The notes under the pieces: model-generated | What the model was told of the DNA's origin: nothing | Databases searched by the model: none | The model's input: only the letters and a program-made list of their open reading frames with translations | Part shown: positions 1 through 8,475 of the stretch, piece after piece | Layout of the letters: each line of letters begins with the position of its first letter | How positions within the stretch are numbered: position 1 is the stretch's first letter | Program-made: the position numbers and the translations under genes | Assembly: GCF_009664835.1 (NCBI RefSeq) | Contig: NZ_CP045929.1 | Span: forward strand, 3,410,001 to 3,474,000 | Reading direction: 5' to 3' | Source of the DNA: Allosaccharopolyspora coralli | Lineage (GTDB): Bacteria; Actinomycetota; Actinomycetes; Mycobacteriales; Pseudonocardiaceae | Length of the DNA stretch: 64,000 bases

Positions 1-257
1 TCTGTCAGTCGCAGCGTGTGTGTCCGGTCGGCGACACACGGTGCTCGCGTCCACAGTGGTGCATGCCACCACAGTGGAAATCCAGCGGAGATATTCGTCA
101 CAACACCAGGAGTCTCGCGCGGACGCCGTCTCACCTTTCACCTGCGAGGGCCGGGAGAATCTCAGGGGCAGTCTCAGGGTGAGCACCGGTGGGGCGGTTC
201 CGTTCGATTCCGTAGCGTCGATGGAGTCGTGTCCGGTTTCGTCCTCGGAGATCATCA

Positions 258-905
258 ATGCCCCTTGCGTCCGCCCTCGCCGCCCAGACCGACGGAGGCG
301 GCATCACCGCATGGGTGCTGGCGATCATGGAGGTGCTGGGCGGTCCCGGCGCCGGGCTCGCCGTCGCGCTGGAGAACCTGTTCCCGCCGATCCCCAGCGA
401 ACTGATCCTGCCGCTGGCCGGGTTCGCCGCGAGCGCGGGCAGCATGAGCCTGCTCGGCGCGATCCTGTGGACCACCACAGGCTCCGTCGTCGGCGCGATC
501 GCGCTCTACTATGTCGGAGCGTTGCTCGGCCCGGAACGCACTCGGGCCATCGCCGTGAAGCTCCCGCTGGTGGACGCCACCGACCTCGACCGCACCGAGG
601 ACTGGTTCACCCGGCACGGCACGAAGGCGGTCTTCCTCGGCAGGATGGTGCCGGTCTTCCGCAGCTTCATCTCGGTGCCTGCCGGGGTCAAACGGATGCC
701 GATGCCGGTCTTCGTCGCCTTCACCGCAGCGGGCAGCCTCATCTGGAACACCCTGCTCGTCCTCGCCGGGTACTTCCTCGGCGCGAACTGGGGTGTCGTC
801 GAGAGTTACGTCGGCGTGTTCCAGACGTTCGTCATCATCGCCGTGGTCGTGGCGGTGACCACCTTCGTCGCCCGCCGCCTCCGTCGCCGCCGCGTCGACG
901 CCTGA
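258..905 (+). CDS. DedA family membrane protein
   Basis: This 215-aa integral membrane protein belongs to the DedA/VTT (SNARE-associated) family, whose members act in lipid flipping or membrane homeostasis. The family hallmark is visible: an N-terminal re-entrant region with ENLFPPIPSE (about residues 40-49), then a glycine-rich helix, a central F-GR-P--R segment (FLGRMVPVFRSFISVPAG, about residues 130-147), and further hydrophobic helices. The Arg-rich C-terminus ends in the cytoplasm by the positive-inside rule. The ATG at 258 has a CGGAG ribosome site 7 nt upstream. It is convergent with the next gene, with a strong palindromic repeat between them. The substrate is not known. Confidence 0.9.
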   Translation: MPLASALAAQTDGGGITAWVLAIMEVLGGPGAGLAVALENLFPPIPSELILPLAGFAASAGSMSLLGAILWTTTGSVVGAIALYYVGALLGPERTRAIAVKLPLVDATDLDRTEDWFTRHGTKAVFLGRMVPVFRSFISVPAGVKRMPMPVFVAFTAAGSLIWNTLLVLAGYFLGANWGVVESYVGVFQTFVIIAVVVAVTTFVARRLRRRRVDA

Positions 906-956
906 GTCGCGCTCATCCGGTCCATTCCTCGCCTCACCCGACCCTCATTCTGGTGG

Positions 957-1005
957 GGCGAACGGCACTTTCGCCTCACCACACGAGGCGAAAGTGCCGT
1001 TCGCC
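957..1005. repeat. GGCGAA palindrome repeat (copy 1), probable bidirectional terminator
   Basis: A perfect 21-bp inverted repeat (957-977 and 985-1005) with a 7-nt loop ACCACAC. Each arm is itself a small palindrome: GAGGCGAA, seven bases, TTCGCCTC. It lies between the stop codons of the convergent DedA and carboxypeptidase genes. The same unit recurs near 17.1, 18.3, 27.9 and 38.0-38.4 kb. Confidence 0.85.
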
Positions 1006-1032
1006 TCGTGTGGGAATCGGCTTGGTGGTCGG

Positions 1033-2604
1033 TCAGCAGGCTTTGACCCAGCTGCACTCCAGCTGCGATTCGTCGACCTCGGTCCTCGGATCGTCCTGCG
1101 GGAGCACCGAGCGCAGCCGCACGGCAGGGCGCGACTGGTCGTCGGCGCCGTCGTACTCGGCGAGGCGCACCGCGACCGCGTCCTCGAGGTCCTGCGGCGA
1201 AGGTGAGACGAAGTCGTTGAACAGCACCGAAAACACCAGCTGGTGACCGTTGCGCGCCGTCACGTACCCGGACAGGGACGTGACTCCGGTCAGTGAGCCG
1301 GTCTTGGCGTGCACGTTGTTCTCGGCCGGAGTGTCGCGCATGCGGTTGCGCAACGTGCCTCCGACGAACCGCTCCGGCACGCCCGCCACCGGCAGCGACC
1401 GGTACCAGGCGTCGAACCACGGCCGCTTCCGAGCCTCGGTGAGCACCGTCGCGAGGTCACGGGGCGCCACCACGTCCATCGTGGACAGACCGGAGCCGTC
1501 GACGAAGCGGACCTGTTCCGGGTCGACGCCGAAGTCCGCGAGCCGTGCGGCGATCACGTCGGTGCCCGCCGACCAGCTTCCCTCACCGCGCTCGGCGCGG
1601 CCCATCGCCTTCGTGAGCACCTCCGCGTGGCCGTTGTTGCTCAACTTCATGAACGGCACCAGGAGCTCCGACAACGGAATCGACTCCCGCGAGGCGACCA
1701 CCGACGCACCCTCCGGTGTCGTCCCCTCGCCGACTCCGGAGACCTCGACGCCGTGTGCGGCCAAAGCTCGGGCGAACACGTCCGCGGCGTACGCGGTCGG
1801 ATCCGGGACGCTGGCGAACTCTTCGACCGCTTCTCCGCCTGCCGGAACCGAACCGGTGACGACGACTCGGTTCGTGGCGTGCTCGCGTTCCACGGTCAGA
1901 TCCGCGTCGGAACCGGGAGGTCCGGTCGTCGCGCGGTTGTCGACCTCCAGCACACCGGTCGCCGGAACCAGCTCGACGCCAGGCGCCGCACCCTCGACTG
2001 CCGGAGACACCCGCACGATCGCCGTGCCCGCGTCGAAATCCTCGTTCGGCGCCACGGTCAGCGCCGAAACCGGGGCCGCGTAGTAGTAGGGCTCGTCGTC
2101 CCAGGCCCAGCCCGTTCCGAGCGGCACATCGTCGAACCACGAGTCGTCGGCGACGAGATCGCCGCGGATCTCCTGGATGCCCGATTCGGCCACCTGGGCG
2201 GCCAACGCGTCGTACTCCTCGGCCCGCATGGTCGGGTCACCCTCGCCGCGCAGGAACAGGTCCCCGTTCAGGACACCGCCGTCTTGCTCCCCCGCGGCCC
2301 GGACCTCGGTGCCGAAGCGGAAATCGGGACCGAGGGTCTCCAGCGCCGCCGCCGACGTCACGAGCTTCGCGTTCGAAGCGGGGGTCGCACGGGCCTTGCC
2401 CTCGCGGGAGTAGAGCAGCTCCCCCGTCTCGGTGTCCCGCACGACCACGCCCGCGTGTGAGGCCGCCAGGCGCGGGTCGGAGAGGATCCGGTCGAGATCG
2501 GCACGCAACGAGTCCGGTCCGGACGGCGCTGCGGTCGTGGGCACCCCGCCGACCACCACCAAGGTCGCGACGGACGACAGAACGAGAGCCCAGCGACGAC
2601 GCAT
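1033..2604 (-). CDS. dacB: D-alanyl-D-alanine carboxypeptidase/endopeptidase (PBP4, S13 family)
   Basis: A 523-aa exported low-molecular-weight penicillin-binding protein that trims or cleaves peptidoglycan cross-links outside the membrane. The N-terminus is a signal peptide (MRRRWALVLSS then a hydrophobic stretch and Ala-rich cleavage region). The three active-site motifs are present in order: SNAK (residues 77-80, catalytic Ser), SNN in KLSNNGHAEVL, and KTG (residues 434-436). The long insert between SxxK and SxN is typical of S13 enzymes. I chose the ATG at 2604 because GGAGGGG lies just upstream and the signal peptide starts there; an in-frame ATG at 2658 would add 18 unlikely residues. 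Confidence 0.93.
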   Translation of the reverse strand: MRRRWALVLSSVATLVVVGGVPTTAAPSGPDSLRADLDRILSDPRLAASHAGVVVRDTETGELLYSREGKARATPASNAKLVTSAAALETLGPDFRFGTEVRAAGEQDGGVLNGDLFLRGEGDPTMRAEEYDALAAQVAESGIQEIRGDLVADDSWFDDVPLGTGWAWDDEPYYYAAPVSALTVAPNEDFDAGTAIVRVSPAVEGAAPGVELVPATGVLEVDNRATTGPPGSDADLTVEREHATNRVVVTGSVPAGGEAVEEFASVPDPTAYAADVFARALAAHGVEVSGVGEGTTPEGASVVASRESIPLSELLVPFMKLSNNGHAEVLTKAMGRAERGEGSWSAGTDVIAARLADFGVDPEQVRFVDGSGLSTMDVVAPRDLATVLTEARKRPWFDAWYRSLPVAGVPERFVGGTLRNRMRDTPAENNVHAKTGSLTGVTSLSGYVTARNGHQLVFSVLFNDFVSPSPQDLEDAVAVRLAEYDGADDQSRPAVRLRSVLPQDDPRTEVDESQLECSWVKAC

Positions 2605-2786
2605 CGCGCACCCCTCCGACCGGCCCCGCACCGGGACCACCGATGATCGTCGAATCAACCACGATCAGGTGCGCCGGTCAACGACTCGGCCGCGCGGGTC
2701 GGGTACTTGGTCGCGCCGAGTGATGGCTGCCGTCAGGCACCGTCCACCACGAAACCACCAACGCGAACCAACCCCCGCGCACCCTG

Positions 2787-3398
2787 TCAGCCGAGTACGA
2801 GCGAGCCCGCCATCGCCAGCAGCGCCCCGCCGCAGCAGCGCTCGAACACCCGTCGGCGGCGAGGATCGGCGAGCCACACGGTCATCCGTCGCACCGACGG
2901 CACCACCAGCAGCCACCACGCGCCGAAGGCACTCACCGCGACCGCGCTCAACAGCGCCGCCTGCCGCATCGCGTCGCCCGCCGGATCCATGGCCTGCGGC
3001 AACAGCGTGAGGAACGTGAGCATGACCTTCGGGTTGAGCACGTCCACGAGCAGGCCACGCAGGAACACCGAACGACCCGACCCCGGGTGGAGGCTCATAT
3101 CGTTCGTGTGTTCGGCGGAACCGGCCCGACGCAGAATCTGGACGCCCAGCCAGCCGAGGTAGGCGACACCGATCACCTTCACCACGACCAACGCGGTCGG
3201 CGCGGCCATGACCAGCGCCGAAAGGCCGAGGGTGGCCGCGCTCGCGTGCAGCAGCAGGCCCGTGGTCACGCCGGCCGCCGCGAGCCACCCGTGCCGAGCG
3301 TTGTTCGCAGCGTTGCGCGTGACGAGCACGAAGTCCGGACCGGGAACCATGATGATCACCGCCAAGCCGACCAGGAACGGACCCCACGCGATCTCCAC
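2787..3398 (-). CDS. LysE/RhtB family amino-acid exporter
   Basis: This 203-aa protein has the typical length and hydropathy of LysE/RhtB exporters, with about six membrane helices. The N-terminal signature GPFLVGLAVIIMVPGPDFVLV and the GWLAAAGVTTGLLLH region match the family, as does the later ---LLVDVLNPKVMLTFL helix with its Asn-Pro-Lys. It is divergent from an Lrp/AsnC regulator across 96 bp. That arrangement usually means the regulator senses the exported amino acid and activates the exporter. The exact substrate cannot be read from the sequence. Confidence 0.9.
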   Translation of the reverse strand: MEIAWGPFLVGLAVIIMVPGPDFVLVTRNAANNARHGWLAAAGVTTGLLLHASAATLGLSALVMAAPTALVVVKVIGVAYLGWLGVQILRRAGSAEHTNDMSLHPGSGRSVFLRGLLVDVLNPKVMLTFLTLLPQAMDPAGDAMRQAALLSAVAVSAFGAWWLLVVPSVRRMTVWLADPRRRRVFERCCGGALLAMAGSLVLG

Positions 3399-3480
3399 GA
3401 CTGACCACCATTCTTCCGAGGGTGTGCGACGAACCGGGGTGATCGTGCGTCACCAATTCCCCTCCGCACCATCGTTTCCG

Positions 3481-3486
3481 TATGAT
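3481..3486 (+). promoter_or_regulatory. -10 box of the Lrp-family gene (possible leaderless start)
   Basis: TATGAT lies 8 nt before the ATG at 3495, and no ribosome site is visible. This is consistent with a leaderless transcript. No good -35 box is seen. Confidence 0.45.
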
Positions 3487-3494
3487 GTTCGGTC

Positions 3495-3992
3495 ATGTCC
3501 GATTTGGTGGAACTGGATTCGGTCGACTGGCACATCTTGGAGGAGTTGCAGAACGACGCGACGCTGACCAACCGCACGCTGGCCGAACGAGTCGGCCTCG
3601 CCCCGTCGAGTTGCCTGCAGCGCGTTCGTCGCCTGCGGGAACAGGGCGTGATCGTCGGGTCACACGTCGACGTCGACCCGGCGGCCGCCGGGCTCCCCCT
3701 GGAAGCAGTGGTGTCGATCAACGTACGCCCGCACACGCGGACGGTCGTGGACTCGTTCCGCGGGTTCGTCCTGGCTCAGCCCGAGACCCGCAGCCTCCTG
3801 CACGTGTCGGGTCAGGCCGACTTCCTGCTGCACCTCGCGGTCAGTGACAGCACGCACCTGCAGGAGTTCCTCGTCGACAGGCTCGCGGCGCGCACCGAGG
3901 TCCGGCACTTCACCAGCTCGATCGTGCTGGAACAGGCCCACACCCGCGCTCTCACTCCCCCGCGGCACCTCCGCCCCACTCGCCGCCGCTGA
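3495..3992 (+). CDS. Lrp/AsnC family transcriptional regulator
   Basis: A 165-aa regulator of normal Lrp/AsnC length. The N-terminal winged helix is clear: ELDSVDWHILEELQNDATLTNRTLAERVGLAPSSCLQRVRRLREQGVI (about residues 5-53). It is followed by the ligand-sensing RAM/ACT domain with GQADFLLHLAVSDSTHLQEFL (about residues 103-123). These proteins form octamers and respond to amino acids. The divergent LysE-type exporter is the most likely target. The C-terminus is a short Pro/Arg-rich tail (about the last 12 residues). Confidence 0.93.
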   Translation: MSDLVELDSVDWHILEELQNDATLTNRTLAERVGLAPSSCLQRVRRLREQGVIVGSHVDVDPAAAGLPLEAVVSINVRPHTRTVVDSFRGFVLAQPETRSLLHVSGQADFLLHLAVSDSTHLQEFLVDRLAARTEVRHFTSSIVLEQAHTRALTPPRHLRPTRRR

Positions 3993-4526
3993 AGCGGGGG
4001 GGGGCACATGCGCGCGACATTGACACCCGCGCTGCGGAGGGGCGGAGGCTCCTGGAGTGATCTTGGGCTCTGAGTAGCAATACGCTGATCCCGCTTCCCC
4101 GCTTTGGATAGAGTTTGCCCTGATCGTTGCACTTGATCCTGGGGAGGACCCACGTGAGCGTCCGTGTCGATCCAGCGACGCGCCACCAAAGGCATGATCG
4201 AGAAGGCCTCCACCAGCGCCGCCGCAGTGAGTGGACTCTGGGGAACCATGACCAGTTCCCAACGTGCCGATCTGATGGACCGCTGACAGGCCTGTGAACA
4301 ACTCAGCGAGAGCGTCAGCATCTCCGCCAGTCGTTCCTGCTTTGCCTCGATAGGCATCGCCGGCCTGCCGCCCCAGTCGGCTTCGGAGCGGTCAGAGCCA
4401 ACACGGGAAGATCTTCGCGCGAATTTGCCGCCCCTATCGCACAGTGTTGCGCCGCCTACGCACCAAGCCACGAGATCAGGCTCCTCCACGGCACCACCAA
4501 CGCAGAACGACCCTGCAGGGATGCGG
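3993..4526. other. Gene-poor intergenic stretch, no recognised gene
   Basis: This 534-bp stretch lies between the Lrp gene and the 3' end of tesB. It is richer in A/T than its neighbours and starts with a run of nine G. Open frames exist on the minus strand (for example 3812-4489), but I recognise no domain, and they overlap the Lrp gene. It may be remnant DNA of a lost gene or mobile element, which I cannot prove. Confidence 0.4.
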
Positions 4527-5474
4527 TCAGTCGAGGACGCGGAGGAGTCCTTCTTGGACGACCGTGGCGACGAGTTCGCCGTCGCGGGTGAAGAACCGGC
4601 CGGTCGCCAAGCCGCGACCGCCGGACGCGCTGGGCGACTCGCAGTCGTAGAGCAGCCACTCGTCGGCCCGGAACCTGCGGTGGAACCACATCGCGTGGTC
4701 CAGGCTCGCGCCCACGACCTTGTCCAACCCCCAGTACACGCCGTGCCGTGCCAGCACCGCGTCGAGCAGGGTCAGATCCGAGGCGTAGGCGACCATGCAC
4801 ACGTGCAGCAGCGCATCGTCCGGCAGGCTCCCGTCGGCGCGCATCCACACCTGGCTGCGCGCCTCGCGGGGACCGGCGGCTCGGCTCACCCACGGCGGGT
4901 CCGTCACGTACCGGACGTCGATGGGGCGCGGCATCTTCACGGCGTCGCCGAAGACCTCCGCGAGTCCCTCGACGGTCTGGCCGTAACTGGGCAGCGTCTC
5001 CGGGGCGGGCACGTCGAGCGGCATCGGATCGGCGTGGTCGATGCCGGGCTCATCCTGCTGGAAGGAGGCCGACAGCGAGAAGATCGGCTTGCCGCGCTGC
5101 ACCGCCACGACCCGGCGCGTCGTGAACGACTTCCCGTCCCGAGTGCGGTCGACGTCGTACACGATCGGGACACTCGGGTCTCCCGGCCGGATGAAGTACG
5201 AGTGCAGTGAGTGCACGTGCCGATCCTCGGGAACGGTCCGCCCGGCCGCGACCAGCGCCTGCCCGGCCACCTGTCCGCCGAACACCCGCACCGGCGACTC
5301 CGCGGGGCTCACGCCCCGGAAGATGTTCTCCTCGATGCGTTCCAGGTCGAGCAGCGCCACCAGCCGGTCCACCACGGGTTGCCCGCGCGGAATCCCGGCG
5401 TCGTCGACGAACGCGGCCTCCCCGAGTTCGGCGCCAGCGGGGTCGGCCGCGGCCGCGCGTGCCGCTTCGGTCAC
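4527..5474 (-). CDS. tesB: Acyl-CoA thioesterase II
   Basis: A 315-aa double hot-dog thioesterase that hydrolyses medium- and long-chain acyl-CoA to free fatty acid and CoA in the cytoplasm. The N-terminal hot-dog carries the family motif RVFGGQVAGQALVAA (residues 63-77) and HSLHSYFIRPGDPSVPI. The C-terminal one has SLDHAMWFHRRFRADEWLLYDCESP and ends with DGELVATVVQEGLLR. The GTG at 5474 has GGAGGAG about 8 nt upstream. The gene is 34 bp downstream of pyruvate kinase on the same strand, a pairing conserved in actinomycetes, so co-transcription is likely. Confidence 0.95.
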   Translation of the reverse strand: MTEAARAAAADPAGAELGEAAFVDDAGIPRGQPVVDRLVALLDLERIEENIFRGVSPAESPVRVFGGQVAGQALVAAGRTVPEDRHVHSLHSYFIRPGDPSVPIVYDVDRTRDGKSFTTRRVVAVQRGKPIFSLSASFQQDEPGIDHADPMPLDVPAPETLPSYGQTVEGLAEVFGDAVKMPRPIDVRYVTDPPWVSRAAGPREARSQVWMRADGSLPDDALLHVCMVAYASDLTLLDAVLARHGVYWGLDKVVGASLDHAMWFHRRFRADEWLLYDCESPSASGGRGLATGRFFTRDGELVATVVQEGLLRVLD

Positions 5475-5508
5475 GTCAGTCTCCTCCAGCTCGTGCGGAC
5501 CGACCTGA

Positions 5509-6930
5509 TCAGACGTGGTCCTCTTCGCCGAGACGGTGCACCCGGATCAAGTTGGTCGATCCGACGGTACCGGGCGGAGACCCCGCCACCACGACGACCA
5601 TGTCGCCCGTCTTGGACTTGCCCAGCGACAGCATCGCCTGGTCGACCTGGCGCACCATCTGGTCGGTCGTGTCCACTTTAGGCACCAGGAACGTCTCCGT
5701 CCCCCAGGTGAGAGCCAGCTGACTCCGCACGGACTCCTCGGGTGTGAACGCCCACAGCGGGAGCCGTGTGTGCAACCGCGCGAGCCGACGCACCGTGTCG
5801 CCCGACTGACTGAACGCGACGAGCGCCTTGGCGTTGAGACGCTCCCCGATGTCGCGCGCGGCGTACGAGATGACGCCGCGCTTGGTCCGGGGCACGTGGC
5901 TGAGCTCCGGCGGGGTCGGAGAACCGGCCTCGACCGCCTCCACGATGCGGCCCATGGTCTGCAGGGTCTCGATCGGGTAGCGGCCGACGCTGGTCTCACC
6001 GGAGAGCATCACCGCGTCGGCTCCGTCGAGCACCGCGTTCGCGACGTCGGAGGTCTCCGCGCGGGTCGGCCGGGAGTTGTTGATCATCGAGTCGAGCATC
6101 TGGGTGGCCACGATGACCGGCTTGGCGTTCTCGCGGGCGATCCGGATCGCCTTCTTCTGCACCAGCGGGACGTGCTCGAGCGGCACCTCGACGCCGAGGT
6201 CACCACGGGCGACCATCACGCCGTCGAAGGCGAGCACGATCGCTTCCAGGTTGTCGACTGCTTCGGGCTTCTCCAGCTTCGCGATCACCGGACGCCGCGC
6301 GCCGACCCGGTCCATGACCTGATGCACGAGGTCGATGTCGGCGGGGCTGCGCACGAACGACAGGGCGATGAAGTCCACCCCGAGTTCGAGCGCGAACTCG
6401 AGGTCCTCGACGTCCTTGTCGGACAGTGCGGGCACCGAGATGTCCATGCCGGGCAGCGACAGCCCCTTGCTGTCGGAGACCGGGCCGCCCTCGTCGACCT
6501 CGCACACCACGTCGTTGCCCTCGACCGCGGTCACGTTCAGGCTGACCTTGCCGTCGTCGACCAGGAGGCGGTCGCCTTCCTTGGCGTCCGAGGCCAGGCC
6601 CTTGTAGGTGGTGGACACCCGGTCGTGGGTGCCCTCGATGTCGTCGACCGTGATGCGCACGACGTCGCCGCTGCGCCACTCGACGGGACCCACCGCGAAC
6701 TTGCCGAGGCGGATCTTGGGGCCTTGCAGGTCACCGAGCACGCCGACAGCGCGCCCGGTCTCCTTCGCTGCCGACCGGACCATGTCGTAGGACCGGCGGT
6801 GGTCGTCATGCGACCCGTGGCTGAAATTCATCCGGGCGACGTTCATGCCGCTCTCGACCAACTCGGTCACCTTGTCCGGGGTCGAGGTCGCGGGGCCCAG
6901 GGTACAAACGATCTTCGCTCGTCGACTCAC
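5509..6930 (-). CDS. pyk: Pyruvate kinase
   Basis: A 473-aa pyruvate kinase converting phosphoenolpyruvate and ADP to pyruvate and ATP, the last glycolytic step. Visible landmarks are the TIM-barrel start KIVCTLGPATSTPDK, MNFSHGSHDDH (residues 34-44), the B domain, IAKLEKPEAVDNLEAIV, the metal/substrate loop VMVARGDLGVEVP and ATQMLDSMINNSRPTRAE. The C-terminal regulatory domain is complete. The start is a GTG at 6930. TAGGGT lies 8 nt upstream of it with no clear ribosome site, so the mRNA may be leaderless. It probably forms an operon with the downstream tesB. Confidence 0.97.
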   Translation of the reverse strand: MSRRAKIVCTLGPATSTPDKVTELVESGMNVARMNFSHGSHDDHRRSYDMVRSAAKETGRAVGVLGDLQGPKIRLGKFAVGPVEWRSGDVVRITVDDIEGTHDRVSTTYKGLASDAKEGDRLLVDDGKVSLNVTAVEGNDVVCEVDEGGPVSDSKGLSLPGMDISVPALSDKDVEDLEFALELGVDFIALSFVRSPADIDLVHQVMDRVGARRPVIAKLEKPEAVDNLEAIVLAFDGVMVARGDLGVEVPLEHVPLVQKKAIRIARENAKPVIVATQMLDSMINNSRPTRAETSDVANAVLDGADAVMLSGETSVGRYPIETLQTMGRIVEAVEAGSPTPPELSHVPRTKRGVISYAARDIGERLNAKALVAFSQSGDTVRRLARLHTRLPLWAFTPEESVRSQLALTWGTETFLVPKVDTTDQMVRQVDQAMLSLGKSKTGDMVVVVAGSPPGTVGSTNLIRVHRLGEEDHV

Positions 6931-6971
6931 ATCGGCTCACCCTAGTCTGTCGGGGGGCTCGCGCACCGCGT

Positions 6972-7382
6972 GTGGCCCACACAATGGACGTTCGGGAGAG
7001 ATCGTTGCTGAATCATTACAGGATTCGCCTGCGACAGGCACCGTTCGCCCTGGTCGCTCTGGCAAGTGTGGTGATTCTGTTCACACCCGCGTCGGGCGTG
7101 CCGTCGGCGCCTCCGGGCACCGACGTGATCGTGCACCTGACGCTGTTCGCCGCGCTCGCCGGCACGGGCGCGCTCGCCCGGCTGCCGCCTCGGCCGCTCA
7201 CCCTCGGGCTGGCCCTGTACGCCGGGGCCTCCGAGGTGCTGCAAATGCTTCTTCCGCTCGGGCGCAGCGGCGACCCCGTCGACGTGCTGGCCGACCTCGC
7301 CGGTGTGGCGCTCGGGCTCACCGCGGCGGTGTGGGCTCCCCGCGTTCGCGCGGCCACCTCGCGCAGCGTCCTCTCTGACTGA
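6972..7382 (+). CDS. VanZ-like membrane protein
   Basis: A small membrane protein (136 aa from the GTG at 6972; an in-frame ATG lies at 6984). It has about four hydrophobic segments and the VanZ-like pattern of helix, short loop, a helix with ASEVLQMLLPLGRSGDPVDVLADLAGVALG, then the C-terminal helix. The Glu/Gln and R-GDP-D-L-N-G region is the usual conserved block of VanZ-family proteins, some of which give low-level teicoplanin resistance. The function here is unknown. The start is uncertain because neither candidate has a good ribosome site. It is divergent from pyk. Confidence 0.75.
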   Translation: MAHTMDVRERSLLNHYRIRLRQAPFALVALASVVILFTPASGVPSAPPGTDVIVHLTLFAALAGTGALARLPPRPLTLGLALYAGASEVLQMLLPLGRSGDPVDVLADLAGVALGLTAAVWAPRVRAATSRSVLSD

Positions 7383-7386
7383 GAAG

Positions 7387-7595
7387 GCGTGTTGGAACTG
7401 AGGTCGGTGGTCCGGTACCGGCGCCCCAGTTCGTGCCTCGCGGCGTTGGGGTCCTCTTGAGTACCAGGCGTACGACGCGAGAACCCCTGCCTTGCGAAGC
7501 ACGAACTCCGAACGCCGGAGCCCCTCACTTTGCTGCGGCTGGGCAGGTATGACCGTGCCCTACGGGCACCCATGACCGTTCGCAAATGCACTCTG
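7387..7595. repeat. Modular 3'-end repeat (copy 1, full-length form)
   Basis: About 209 bp filling the gap between the stops of two convergent genes. It contains GTTGGAAC, GGTGGTCCGGTACC, an inner block (about 7428-7516) that is absent from the shorter copies near 30.1 and 33.4 kb, then GGAGCCCCTCAC and the small palindrome TGCCCTACGGGCA. The inner block matches, in reverse complement, the copies at 14.5 and 42.9 kb. Confidence 0.75.
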
Positions 7596-7601
7596 GCGGG
7601 G

Positions 7602-8255
7602 TCAGCCGGCCGAGCCGACGTGGGCAGCACACCAGTGGTTGAGGTCCGCGAGCGCCGACCAGGCGGTGCGGACGCGGTCGAGGCAGGCGCGTTCGTGCAG
7701 GATCTCGTCCGGGTCCCACCGGTGAGCGACGTGCAGCGTGCGGTGTCGCAGCAGCCACAGCCGCGGATGATCGGCCGCGATGCCGCGCGGGCGGGTCTTC
7801 ATGACGTCGCCGCCGAGCTCCCACTGCTGGTCGAGCAAGGCGTCGACGATGCCGCGCAGACGTTCACCCCGGATCTCGTCGTCGAGCGCGGTGCGCAGCC
7901 GTTCGCGCTGGGCGACAGCGGTGTGGAAGCACCCGCCCGCGACGAGCATGCCCGCGGCCGAAACCTCCACGTAGTACGCGCCGCCGCCACGCCCCCGCTC
8001 GATCACGGCGCCGCAGTGCGTCTTGTACGGCGACTTGTCGGCGCTGAACCGCACGTCTCGGTGCGGACGGAACACCTTGCCGGTGCCGAAGCCGGGCCCG
8101 AACTCCGGTTCCAGCTCGGCAAGCAGCTGCTCCATGGGACCGCGCACGTGCTCGCGGTAGAGCGCGAGATGGTCACTCCAGTACGCCTTCGAGTTGTCGG
8201 CCTCCAGACCGTCGAAAAACTCGCACGCACCGTCCCCGAACCCGGCGAAACCCAT
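7602..8255 (-). CDS. DUF2461 (TIGR02453) family protein
   Basis: A 217-aa cytoplasmic protein matching the DUF2461/TIGR02453 family in pattern and length. Landmarks are the start FGDGACEFFDGLEADNSKAYW, then FRPHRDVRFSADKSPYKTHCGAVI, and YYVEVSAAGMLVAGGCFH, where conserved Arg/Asp/Lys and Gly residues of the family cluster. No function is established for the family. It is convergent with the VanZ-like gene and has its own upstream TACCCT box. Confidence 0.85.
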   Translation of the reverse strand: MGFAGFGDGACEFFDGLEADNSKAYWSDHLALYREHVRGPMEQLLAELEPEFGPGFGTGKVFRPHRDVRFSADKSPYKTHCGAVIERGRGGGAYYVEVSAAGMLVAGGCFHTAVAQRERLRTALDDEIRGERLRGIVDALLDQQWELGGDVMKTRPRGIAADHPRLWLLRHRTLHVAHRWDPDEILHERACLDRVRTAWSALADLNHWCAAHVGSAG

Positions 8256-8261
8256 GCGGGA

Positions 8262-8267
8262 AGGGTA
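8262..8267 (-). promoter_or_regulatory. -10 box, leaderless promoter of the DUF2461 gene
   Basis: TACCCT on the minus strand, exactly 6 nt upstream of the ATG at 8255, with no ribosome site. The same 6-nt spacing recurs at hisF, hisA, soxR and other genes in the window. Confidence 0.5.
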
Positions 8268-8270
8268 CGA

Positions 8271-8332
8271 GGGTGCGCGGAGCGATCTGCGTGGGCGGTT
8301 TCGTAGCGGAACCCCGTCTCGCGGCTGGTAGC
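8271..8332. repeat. MITE-like repeat, partial copy (family C)
   Basis: About 60 bp resembling the element at 40083-40206 and part of 50960-51000. Shared blocks include GCGCGGA-CG-TCTGCGTGGG-GGT, AGCGGAACC and TCTCGCGGCTGG. Only one end is present. It lies upstream of both divergent genes. Confidence 0.5.
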
Positions 8333-8462
8333 GAGAGCCACTCCGGCCCCACTGCGCTCTCCCCGCGAGAGCGTCTCCGACACGGCCACACGAACGTTGG
8401 AACCAGCTCCGCGCGGCACGTCAGCAGGATCGTTTCGCCCAGTTCAACCGCGCTGCAGCGGG

Positions 8463-8468
8463 TAGTCT
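8463..8468 (+). promoter_or_regulatory. -10 box of the ATPase-LuxR regulator
   Basis: TAGTCT sits 7 nt before the GTG at 8476 with no ribosome site between, suggesting a leaderless mRNA. Confidence 0.4.
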
Positions 8469-8475
8469 CGCAGTC

